Shown: piece by piece, positions 1-6,031 of the stretch
Layout of the letters: every line of letters begins with the position of its first letter
Position numbering within the stretch: the stretch's first letter is position 1
Assembly: GCA_964541085.1 (NCBI GenBank)
Contig: CAZIPA010000039.1
Location: 1-15,816, forward strand
Direction of reading: 5' to 3'
Length of the DNA stretch: 15,816 bases
Source of the DNA: UBA4644 sp964541085
GTDB lineage: Bacteria > Bacillota > Clostridia > Oscillospirales > Butyricicoccaceae
Position numbers and translations under genes: made by a program
Notes under the pieces: model-generated
The model's database searches: none
Told to the model about the DNA's origin: nothing
What the model saw: the letters and a program-made list of their open reading frames with translations, nothing else

Positions 1-1187
1 AACAGTCCCCGGCACTGGCAAAGCATTTCCGCAAGCGAAAAAATGACCTGTATTATGACAGAACCATGTCCAAATTCCAACCCCTTGCCCGCAACTCCGA
101 TACCCTTGACGGCTTGAACGCAAGTTTTGTGATTATGGACGAACTGCACGGTGTAAAGGACAGAAACCTGTATGAAGTCATGCGGCAGAGTATGGCGGCA
201 CGGCGGCAGCCCCTACTTGTAATGATTACCACCGCCGGAACGGTTCGGGAATGCATTTATGATGATATGTACAGCTATGCCGCAAGCGTGGCAGACGGCG
301 CAGTTTCCGACCCCCATTTTCTACCTGTGCTGTATGAACTGGATGACCGTAGCGAATGGACAGACCCGGCAGCATGGATAAAAGCAAATCCTGCATTGGG
401 GTCTATCAAGAAGTTGGATGACCTGACCGCCAAAGTGGAACGGGCAAAGCAGAACCGCAATGAACTGTCCGGCGTTCTGTGCAAGGAATTTAATGTCCGG
501 GAAACGGTCAAAACGGCGTGGTTGTCCTTTGATGACATTAACAACGAAACCGCATTTGACCTGGAAGATTTTCGGGGCGGATACTGTATTGGTGGCGTTG
601 ATCTATCCATTACCACCGACCTGACCTGTGCAAGCCTACTACTTATGAAACGGGGCGATGACCGGAAATATATTACGCAAATGTACTGGATACCCGCCGA
701 CCGCCTGCAGGAACGTGTGCAACAGGACAAAATACCCTATGACAAATGGTTTGACCGTGGGCTGTTGCGGCTGTGTACCGGAAATACAATCAACTATTCC
801 GATGTGACACAATGGTTCGTGGAAATCATAGCAAAATATGATTTATTCCCGGCGTGGGTCTATTATGACAGCTATTCTGCCCGGTATTTTGTGGAAGAAA
901 TGCAAATGCAGGGATTTAACATGGTTCGGTGCATTCAGGGGGCAAAGACCCTGTCCCTGCCTATGCAGATGTTGGGTTCGGATTTGCAGGCTCACAAGGT
1001 CATTTATAACAACCACCCCATTCTGAAATGGCGCCTGACCAACACAGGGGTGCAGACCGACCGCAACGGCAACATTGTTCCCATAAAGAACCAGTCACCC
1101 AAACAGCGGATTGACGGCACGGCGGCGTTGCTGGACTGCTATGTGGGGCTATATGAGCATTACACCGAATACACAAGCGCAATTTAG
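1..1187 (+). CDS. Phage terminase large subunit (5' end outside window)
   Basis: This is the ATPase-nuclease motor that packages DNA into phage heads. The frame is open from base 3, giving 394 visible residues, so about a quarter of a usual ~550-residue protein is missing, including the Walker A region. Visible parts, numbered from the first in-frame codon: a Walker B-type strand ending in Asp46-Glu47 (VIMDELH), an ITTAG coupling motif at 75-79, then an RNase H-like nuclease half with candidate metal ligands Asp200 (GGVDLS), Asp289 (YYDS) and Asp371 (RIDGTAALLD). This pattern fits the Terminase_1/HK97-type family. The gene ends 11 bases before a head-closure gene that shares its direction. 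In intact phages portal, protease and capsid genes come next; here they are absent, so this is probably a remnant. The family call is firm. Whether the gene is still useful is unknown. Confidence 0.9.
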   Translation, partial: QSPALAKHFRKRKNDLYYDRTMSKFQPLARNSDTLDGLNASFVIMDELHGVKDRNLYEVMRQSMAARRQPLLVMITTAGTVRECIYDDMYSYAASVADGAVSDPHFLPVLYELDDRSEWTDPAAWIKANPALGSIKKLDDLTAKVERAKQNRNELSGVLCKEFNVRETVKTAWLSFDDINNETAFDLEDFRGGYCIGGVDLSITTDLTCASLLLMKRGDDRKYITQMYWIPADRLQERVQQDKIPYDKWFDRGLLRLCTGNTINYSDVTQWFVEIIAKYDLFPAWVYYDSYSARYFVEEMQMQGFNMVRCIQGAKTLSLPMQMLGSDLQAHKVIYNNHPILKWRLTNTGVQTDRNGNIVPIKNQSPKQRIDGTAALLDCYVGLYEHYTEYTSAI

Positions 1188-1198
1188 GAGGGGCGTAT

Positions 1199-1522
1199 AT
1201 GAAGCTGAAAGACAAGAAAATCGAAATCCTGACCCCGGTAACGGTTCGGGACGAAGCCGGGTTCAGCACCACCACACTGCTACCGTTGGGGACACCGGTA
1301 TGGGCCTATTTCCGTCAACTGTCCGGCAAAGAGGTATTCGCCGCCGCAACGACCAATTACAAGGAAGAAGTATTATTTCAGGTGAATTACCGAACCGACC
1401 TGACCACGGCCCATGTGGTACGCCACAGGGGCGTTCTGTATGATATTACCCGAATCGACACATTCGAGGGTTACAAACAAGATTTGGCCCTGTACTGCAG
1501 CAGACGGGCACGACAGAATTGA
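1199..1522 (+). CDS. Phage head closure protein (SPP1 gp16-like)
   Basis: A 107-residue protein of the SPP1 gp16/head-closure family. Such proteins form the ring that seals the portal after packaging and joins head to tail. The family pattern is visible: an N-terminal strand with 'KIEILTPV', a central 'VWAYFRQLSGKE' segment, and a C-terminal 'YDITRIDTFEGYKQDLALYC' stretch typical of these small beta-rich proteins. Length is normal and the frame is intact. An AGGAGGGG ribosome site (1187-1193) overlaps the terminase stop region and sets the ATG at 1199, so the gene is probably read in the same message. Its position right after the terminase is odd, because connector, capsid and portal genes normally intervene. 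No tail genes follow either; the restriction-modification operon begins instead. Confidence 0.82.
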   Translation: MKLKDKKIEILTPVTVRDEAGFSTTTLLPLGTPVWAYFRQLSGKEVFAAATTNYKEEVLFQVNYRTDLTTAHVVRHRGVLYDITRIDTFEGYKQDLALYCSRRARQN

Positions 1523-1551
1523 AATATAATATCCTATTTTACAATCAAATA

Positions 1552-1580
1552 TTGAAAGTTTCGCCCTTTCGTGCTATAAT
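1552..1580 (+). promoter_or_regulatory. Near-consensus promoter of the restriction-modification operon
   Basis: A -35 box TTGAAA (1552-1557), a 17-base spacer and a perfect -10 box TATAAT (1575-1580). TGC directly before the -10 box (1572-1574) makes it an extended -10. It lies 35 bases upstream of the ATG at 1615, in the gap after the phage gene, so the three-gene operon has its own strong start. The spacer holds a short inverted repeat, GAAAG (1554-1558) and CTTTC (1566-1570). That repeat could be a weak operator for the HTH protein encoded next, but this is speculation. Confidence 0.82.
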
Positions 1581-1614
1581 TCTCAATGAAGAAGTGCGCG
1601 GGAGGGCTTTTCTA

Positions 1615-1827
1615 ATGACATACAGCTATAACAAGCTATGGAAAATATTGATTGACCACAAACTGACCAAGACCGAAATGCGCAAGCTATCTGGGATTAG
1701 TACCAATATGCTTGCAAAAATGGGCCGGGATGAACCTGTTTCAATGGAAACATTGGCAAAAGTCGCAACTGCCCTGCAATGCGGACTTGACGATATCGTA
1801 GAAATCAGGAAAGAGAGTGCAGAGTAA
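1615..1827 (+). CDS. Small Cro/C1-type HTH regulator of the R-M operon
   Basis: A 70-residue protein that is almost entirely a helix-turn-helix domain of the Cro/C1 (HTH_26-like) class. Helices run roughly over residues 5-15, 18-25, 29-36 (the recognition helix, 'STNMLAKMGRD'), 43-52 and 57-63, the last around the 'CGLDDIVEI' ending usual in this group. The frame stays open upstream to an ATG at 1519. The start at 1615 is preferred because GGGAGG (1600-1605) precedes it and because the promoter's -10 box at 1575-1580 would lie inside the longer reading. The stop codon shares one base with the methyltransferase start (TAATG), so the two are translationally coupled. Small regulators of this class often accompany cytosine methyltransferases. 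By analogy with controller proteins it may set the balance of methylase and nuclease, which is inference. Confidence 0.85.
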   Translation: MTYSYNKLWKILIDHKLTKTEMRKLSGISTNMLAKMGRDEPVSMETLAKVATALQCGLDDIVEIRKESAE

Positions 1828-3002
1828 TGCAAATTACGGATAAAGATAACCGTTGCGATTTAGATACCCGTTCCATATCGCTTTTTTCAGGTGCAATGGG
1901 GCTTGATATAGGACTGTTAGAAGCCGGAATAGACATTCAAATTGGGCAAGATTTTGATGATTATTGCGTACAAACGATGATTGCCAACGGGCACAATGGT
2001 ATTTTGGGCGATATTCGCAACATTTCTGCAAATGAACTTTTGACAGCATCACATATGAAAATTGGTGAACCTTTCTTGATTTGTGGTGGCCCACCGTGCC
2101 AGCCATTTTCTACAGCCGGAAAGCGACTTGGAATTAACGACCCCAGGGGTAGTTTGTTTCGTGAGTTTGTCCGTATGATCGATGAAATCCGCCCTCGTTT
2201 CTTTGTCATGGAAAATGTCAAAGGACTTATGAGTGCGATGCTCAAAGACGAAAACGGAAATAACACAAAAATCAAGGTTTTGGATATCATTCTGGAAGAA
2301 TTTCAAAAACTAAATTACAAAACAGTTTATGGGATTCTGGATGCTGTAAATTATGGTGTTCCGCAATTCCGAGAACGGTTTGTGTTGATAGGCAGTAGAG
2401 ATAACGAAGATATCTTTCTACCCGTTCCAACACATTTCCATGTACATCAAAATCCGGCATTCCGTTGGAAAACTCTGGGTGAGGCAATAAAAGACTTGGA
2501 GAATACCCCTGGTAATTGTGCCGCTTTCAGTGAAAACCGGCTTAAATATTTGCGCATGGTTCCAGAAGGCGGAAATTGGCGTGATTTGCCAGAAGAAATT
2601 ATCCAAGAAGCCATGGGAGGAGCATATCTATCTGGGGGCGGAAAGGTGGGCTTTTATCGCAGGTTATCCTATTCACAACCCAGTCCAACAGTAGTTACCA
2701 GTCCTGTGCAAAAGGCAACGATGATGTGCCATCCAACTATGGATAGGCCCTTGAGCGTAGCTGAATACGCAAGAATACAACAGTTTCCAGATAATTGGAA
2801 TTTCATAGGAACAGTGGTTAGTCAATATAAGCAAATCGGAAATGCCGTCCCTGTAGGACTTGCAAGAGCCATTGGCGAAATGCTTATTTCTGTTGCAATG
2901 GAAAAACATGAAGTTCGGGTTAAGCGCATCCGTGGAACAAATGTACACGATAAAATTCAAGAAGCAATTCGGTTAGGAGGAAGCTCAAATGTTGAATATT
3001 GA
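1827..3002 (+). CDS. DNA (cytosine-5-)-methyltransferase, type II R-M modification enzyme
   Basis: A 391-residue enzyme that transfers a methyl group from S-adenosylmethionine to C5 of cytosine in its target site, protecting host DNA from the partner nuclease. All main motifs are in order: motif I 'SLFSGAMGLDIGL' (18-30, SAM binding), motif IV 'GGPPCQPFS' (87-95) with catalytic Cys91, motif VI ENV (129-131), motif VIII QFRER (180-184), a target-recognition region at about 200-275, motif IX 'RRLSYSQPSPTV' (278-289) and motif X 'QIGNAVP' (336-342). Length and motif set indicate an intact, active-looking enzyme. It overlaps the regulator upstream by 1 base and the endonuclease downstream by 14 bases. 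Base use is richer in A and T than the host genes downstream, consistent with transfer. The recognition sequence cannot be read from the protein. Confidence 0.96.
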   Translation: MQITDKDNRCDLDTRSISLFSGAMGLDIGLLEAGIDIQIGQDFDDYCVQTMIANGHNGILGDIRNISANELLTASHMKIGEPFLICGGPPCQPFSTAGKRLGINDPRGSLFREFVRMIDEIRPRFFVMENVKGLMSAMLKDENGNNTKIKVLDIILEEFQKLNYKTVYGILDAVNYGVPQFRERFVLIGSRDNEDIFLPVPTHFHVHQNPAFRWKTLGEAIKDLENTPGNCAAFSENRLKYLRMVPEGGNWRDLPEEIIQEAMGGAYLSGGGKVGFYRRLSYSQPSPTVVTSPVQKATMMCHPTMDRPLSVAEYARIQQFPDNWNFIGTVVSQYKQIGNAVPVGLARAIGEMLISVAMEKHEVRVKRIRGTNVHDKIQEAIRLGGSSNVEY

Positions 3003-3732
3003 ACCGTTGAATTCCAGCTATGACGAAGCCGCTGTTATCGAAGCAGTCAGCCATTCCCTGACAGAGTTTTACACTTCATTGACGAAAACCCTTGACGGCA
3101 TCGATGTGGACAAAATTCTCAAACGAAAAAATCCGTATCTGTATCGGGCAAAGGGTATTAGCAGTGCTGGCCAAATTGTTGACGGTATTCTTGCTGCATA
3201 TGTTTCTTCCAGCGAAGAAACGGTGTTCGGTAATACCTTTTTTGAGCCGATTGCAATTGTTGTGTCCGGTGGGCAAAAAGCAGTAACCGAAGGTGTAGAT
3301 ATTACTGTTGATAAGGACAATACCATTTATAGCATAGCTGTAAAAAGTGGAACGTCTGTTTTCAATGCTGACAGCAGAAAGCGGCAAGAACAGAACTTCC
3401 AGTCCGCACAAAAGCGTGCACAGCAGGCTAAAAAAGCATTTTTACCCGTTGTTGGTTATGGATATGGAAAGAAAAAAGTGAAGGCCGGGAACGAAAAATT
3501 CTACAGAGAACTTGCGGGAAAGGACTTTTGGGAATGGCTTACAGGCGACCCTGAGTTCTACACCAAGATTATTAGTTTTATGGGAACAAAGCCTGATGAA
3601 TATGCAAAAGAATTTGAGGAAGCATATGCAAAGGCCGAAAACAGGATGGTTCGGGAATTCACTGTCAAGTATTGCAAAGAGGATGGCTCGATTGACTGGG
3701 ATACTTTAATCCGTTTCAATAGCGGCAACTAA
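2989..3732 (+). CDS. PmeII-family type II restriction endonuclease
   Basis: A 247-residue protein that I recognise as a PmeII-family type II restriction endonuclease, expected to cut unmethylated DNA at the site protected by the upstream methylase. Family hallmarks are 'KRKNPYLYRAKG' near residues 45-56, an acidic 'SSSEE' at 73-77, and a PD-(D/E)xK-like core with 'EGVDITV' (Asp104) followed by 'IAVKSG' (Lys119 as the catalytic lysine). A basic, glutamine-rich helix (129-150) comes next. AGGAGG at 2975-2980 sets the ATG at 2989, inside the methyltransferase gene, a 14-base overlap that ties its translation to the methylase. The frame is complete. Family assignment is from remembered sequence pattern; site specificity and activity are unproven. 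A different nuclease family is possible but unlikely given the neighbour. Confidence 0.85.
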   Translation: MLNIEPLNSSYDEAAVIEAVSHSLTEFYTSLTKTLDGIDVDKILKRKNPYLYRAKGISSAGQIVDGILAAYVSSSEETVFGNTFFEPIAIVVSGGQKAVTEGVDITVDKDNTIYSIAVKSGTSVFNADSRKRQEQNFQSAQKRAQQAKKAFLPVVGYGYGKKKVKAGNEKFYRELAGKDFWEWLTGDPEFYTKIISFMGTKPDEYAKEFEEAYAKAENRMVREFTVKYCKEDGSIDWDTLIRFNSGN

Positions 3733-3740
3733 CAGGAAGG

Positions 3741-3810
3741 TGCTTGTCGCTTATCTCCTGCTATCTTTTAGTATCTGCTTGCAGATTTAAGCGACAGGCA
3801 AGCGACAAGT
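3741..3810. repeat. Nested inverted and direct repeats after the R-M operon
   Basis: TGCTTGTCGCTTA (3741-3753) pairs with TAAGCGACAGGCA (3788-3800) over 13 positions with one G-T pair. CTTGTCGCTT also pairs perfectly with a second copy, AAGCGACAAG (3800-3809). The two right-hand copies form a tandem direct repeat of period 11 (3789-3799 and 3800-3810). The loop holds a small hairpin, ATCTGC-GCAGAT (3773-3786). There is no U-run, so it is not a standard terminator. It may be a recombinase or regulator binding site at the edge of the acquired DNA, or a 3' processing structure; I cannot tell which. Confidence 0.6.
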
Positions 3811-3867
3811 CCGAAACACCGCTGTATTATTATGAGCTTTTGAGCTTACAAAACGCAACAAAACATC

Positions 3868-3918
3868 AAAAATCACGCTATTTATGCACATTTACTGCAT
3901 AGTGGCGTGATTTTTATT
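3868..3918 (+). terminator. Intrinsic terminator after the R-M operon
   Basis: AAAAATCACGC (3868-3878) pairs perfectly with GCGTGATTTTT (3905-3915), and an inner stem TATGCA/TGCATA (3883-3888, 3896-3901) continues the hairpin. The right arm ends in a T-rich tract. The A-run on the other side would also let it work on the minus strand. It closes transcription from the R-M operon before the next regulator gene. Confidence 0.7.
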
Positions 3919-3939
3919 ATCTCTGAAAAGAAAAATATA

Positions 3940-3957
3940 TCCTGCAAATCCGCAGGA
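3940..3957. promoter_or_regulatory. Palindrome upstream of the HTH gene, candidate operator
   Basis: TCCTGC (3940-3945) and GCAGGA (3952-3957) form an inverted repeat with a 6-base spacer. It sits 17 bases upstream of a possible -10 box TATACT (3975-3980), where a -35 box would be, and no good -35 is visible. That placement suits a repressor or autoregulator site for the HTH gene starting at 4001. The role is inferred from position only. Confidence 0.4.
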
Positions 3958-4000
3958 AATCACGAATCGGGAATTATACTATATGCAGCGAGGTGATTCT

Positions 4001-4324
4001 ATGGACTATCTGGACTGGTTTGCATCCCGGCTTTCTGCGCTGCGGACGCAGAGGGGTGTTTCAGCAAGGGATATGAGTCTTTCTCTGGGGCAGAGCGAAA
4101 GCTATATCAACAAGATCGAAAACCGGCGGACATTGCCGTCCATGACCGGCTTCTTCTATATCTGCGAATATCTGAACATTACCCCGCAGGAGTTTTTCAA
4201 CACCGGTGTTGCTGCGCCGCATAAGACGCAGGAGCTTTTGTCCGAGTTGGAAAAGCTGACACCGAAACAGGCTGAACATATTTTAATGGTGATAAAGGAC
4301 ATTTCCGAAAAACAGAGCTGCTGA
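4001..4324 (+). CDS. XRE-family transcriptional regulator
   Basis: A 107-residue DNA-binding protein. The Cro/C1-type HTH occupies about residues 7-65, with 'SARDMSLSLGQSESYINKIEN' spanning helices 2-3 and 'FFYICEYLNITPQEFF' closing the domain, a pattern common in Clostridia. The C-terminal 40 residues (about 70-107) are predicted helical and may dimerise. An in-frame ATG at 3983 exists, but AGGTGA (3991-3996) places the likely start at 4001. The gene stands alone, convergent with gdhA, after the R-M terminator and behind an 18-bp palindrome. Its target is unknown; self-regulation through the palindrome is plausible. It may belong to the acquired DNA or to the host chromosome, since composition does not settle this. 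Confidence 0.85.
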   Translation: MDYLDWFASRLSALRTQRGVSARDMSLSLGQSESYINKIENRRTLPSMTGFFYICEYLNITPQEFFNTGVAAPHKTQELLSELEKLTPKQAEHILMVIKDISEKQSC

Positions 4325-4383
4325 CTGCTTTTCTCCGGGCGGTGATAACGCTGCGCAGTGAAAATGGTTTTAGGCAAACAGAA

Positions 4384-4410
4384 AAGCGCCGGGCACAAGG
4401 CCCGGCGCTT
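4384..4410 (-). terminator. Intrinsic terminator of gdhA
   Basis: AAGCGCCGGGC and GCCCGGCGCTT form a perfect 11-bp stem with a 5-base loop. Read on the minus strand it is followed by TTTTCTGTTT, so it ends the gdhA message; it lies 38 bases past the gdhA stop. On the plus strand the following T-run is farther away and weaker, so it may only partly stop the convergent HTH gene. The loop is complementary to the loop of the gdhA leader hairpin. Confidence 0.88.
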
Positions 4411-4447
4411 GGTTGCTTTTATGGAGTTGTATCAGACGCGGTTCGGA

Positions 4448-5803
4448 TTAGACCAAACCCTGAGCGATCATAGCGTCAGCAACACGCAGGAAGCCCGCAA
4501 TGTTACCGCCGGCGACCAAGTCATAGCCCAGGCCAGCCTTCTCAGCAGCTTCCACAGAAGCGGCGTAGATGTTCTTCATCGTGGTGTGCAGCTTCTCGTC
4601 CACTTCCTCAGCAGACCAGCAGTAACGCATGGAGTTCTGAGACATTTCGAAACCGGAGGTGGCAACGCCGCCAGCGTTCACGGCCTTGGAGGGGGCGACC
4701 ACGATGTGGCCGGCCTTGCGCAGCATGGCCAGAGCTTCGTTGGTGGTGGGCATATTGGCGACTTCGATGTAGTACTTCACGCCGGAGTCGATGATCTTCT
4801 GAGCCCAGGCTTCGTTGACATCGTTCTGAGTGGCGGCGGGCATATAGACATCCACATCCTTCACGCCCCAGCACTTGGTACCGGGAACGAACTCGGCGTT
4901 GGGATACTTCTCAGCATAGGGAGCGCAGTGCATGGGATCCTTGGCACGCATCTCGAGGATGTAGTCCAGCTTCTCGCCGGTAACGCCATCGGGATCATGG
5001 ATGTATCCGTCGGGACCTGCGAAGTAGGTGACCTTAGCGCCCAGCTGAGCGGCCTTCTTCATGATGCCCCAGCCCACATTGCCGTAACCGGAGATGGCGA
5101 TGCGCTTGCCTTCGATGGTCTCGCCGAAGTGCTTCAGCACTTCCACCAGATAATAAACAGCACCGTAGCCGGTAGCCTCGGGACGGATCAGAGAGCCGCC
5201 GTAGCTGAAGCCCTTACCGGTGAGAACGCCGTTCTCCCAGACAGCCTTGATGCGCTTGTACTGGCCGTACAGATAGCCGATTTCGCGGCCGCCGACACCG
5301 ATATCACCAGCGGGGACATCCACATCGGGACCAATATGACGCCACAGCTCGGTCATGAAGGCCTGGCAGAAGCGCATGACTTCCATATCGGACTTGCCGA
5401 TGGGGGAGAAGTCGGAGCCGCCCTTGCCGCCGCCCAGAGGCAGGCTGGTCAGGCTGTTCTTGAAGGTCTGCTCGAAGCCCAGGAACTTCATGGTATCCAG
5501 GGTGACATTGTCAGCGAAACGCAGGCCGCCCTTGTAGGGTCCGATGGCGCTGTTGAACTGAACGCGGAAGCCACGGTTGACATGGGGCTTGCCGGCGTCG
5601 TCAACCCAGGTCACACGGAACTGGATCTGACGATCGGGCTCGCACATTCTTTCCAGGATGGCGTTCTTCTCATACAGTTCGCAGTTCTTCTCGACGATAG
5701 GCTCCAGAGACTCGAAGACTTCTTCCACGGTCTGCAGGAACAGTTTCTCATGAGGATTGCGAGCCTTGACTTCTTCAAGGACTCTCTGCATGTAAGCATT
5801 CAT
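4448..5803 (-). CDS. gdhA: Glutamate dehydrogenase
   Basis: A 451-residue hexameric-type glutamate dehydrogenase that interconverts glutamate with 2-oxoglutarate plus ammonia in the cytoplasm. The substrate domain shows 'GPYKGGLRF' (88-96), 'LPLGGGKGGSDF' with catalytic Lys127, and 'PAGDIGVGGREIG' with Asp167. The dinucleotide domain starts after 'RPEATGYG' (207-214) and has the Rossmann loop 'SGYGNVG' (238-244). 'NAGGVATSGFEMSQN' near the C-terminus is also family-typical. Length equals the ~450-residue family norm. An upstream extension of 19 codons is open, but GGGAGGTA (5811-5818) points to the ATG at 5803. The gene has its own promoter, a leader hairpin and a strong terminator, so it is probably monocistronic. 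NADP versus NAD preference is not clear from the sequence. Confidence 0.97.
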   Translation of the reverse strand: MNAYMQRVLEEVKARNPHEKLFLQTVEEVFESLEPIVEKNCELYEKNAILERMCEPDRQIQFRVTWVDDAGKPHVNRGFRVQFNSAIGPYKGGLRFADNVTLDTMKFLGFEQTFKNSLTSLPLGGGKGGSDFSPIGKSDMEVMRFCQAFMTELWRHIGPDVDVPAGDIGVGGREIGYLYGQYKRIKAVWENGVLTGKGFSYGGSLIRPEATGYGAVYYLVEVLKHFGETIEGKRIAISGYGNVGWGIMKKAAQLGAKVTYFAGPDGYIHDPDGVTGEKLDYILEMRAKDPMHCAPYAEKYPNAEFVPGTKCWGVKDVDVYMPAATQNDVNEAWAQKIIDSGVKYYIEVANMPTTNEALAMLRKAGHIVVAPSKAVNAGGVATSGFEMSQNSMRYCWSAEEVDEKLHTTMKNIYAASVEAAEKAGLGYDLVAGGNIAGFLRVADAMIAQGLV

Positions 5804-5841
5804 TGGTATGTACCTCCCAATAAAAATTTTACGATACTTCC

Positions 5842-5861
5842 GTTGGGCCCTTGTGCCCAAC
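5842..5861 (-). promoter_or_regulatory. Hairpin in the gdhA 5' leader
   Basis: GTTGGGC and GCCCAAC form a 7-bp inverted repeat with a 6-base spacer, located between the gdhA promoter and its ribosome site. In the message it would be a GC-rich hairpin with loop ACAAGG. It could stabilise the RNA, bind a regulator as DNA, or pair with the terminator loop (CUUGU), which is exactly complementary over five bases. Function is inferred. Confidence 0.5.
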
Positions 5862-5875
5862 CTCTACATATACAT

Positions 5876-5904
5876 ATCTTAAAACCCTTACGGCGAAAAG
5901 TCAA
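5876..5904 (-). promoter_or_regulatory. gdhA promoter
   Basis: On the minus strand, TTGACT (5899-5904) and TAAGAT (5876-5881) are separated by exactly 17 bases, a good vegetative-sigma promoter. It would give a leader of about 60-65 bases containing the 5842-5861 hairpin. It lies 128 bases past the DUF1846 stop codon and allows gdhA to be expressed separately. Confidence 0.7.
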
Positions 5905-6031
5905 GGATTTTCCCACGGGCAAATCGCCAAAGAATGGACTTTTCCCGCACTTTTTTCGTACATCTTGGAGAAAAATCCGGCCTTTCTCCAGCAAGCGGGG
6001 AAAATGCGCCGTTTTTTCCGCCGTCCGGCGT

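Noticed and set aside
1519..1614. Longer start for the R-M HTH regulator
   Set aside because: The extra codons would cover the promoter's -35 and -10 boxes and have no ribosome site, while the ATG at 1615 has a good one.
5804..5860. A 19-residue N-terminal extension of glutamate dehydrogenase
   Set aside because: The extension reads through the leader hairpin and the ribosome site; the ATG at 5803 gives the normal family length.
5967..6030. Terminator for the DUF1846 gene
   Set aside because: GGAGAAA/TTTCTCC (5967-5973, 5983-5989) and a small GC hairpin near 6019-6030 exist, but on the minus strand neither is followed by a T-run, so I did not call a terminator.
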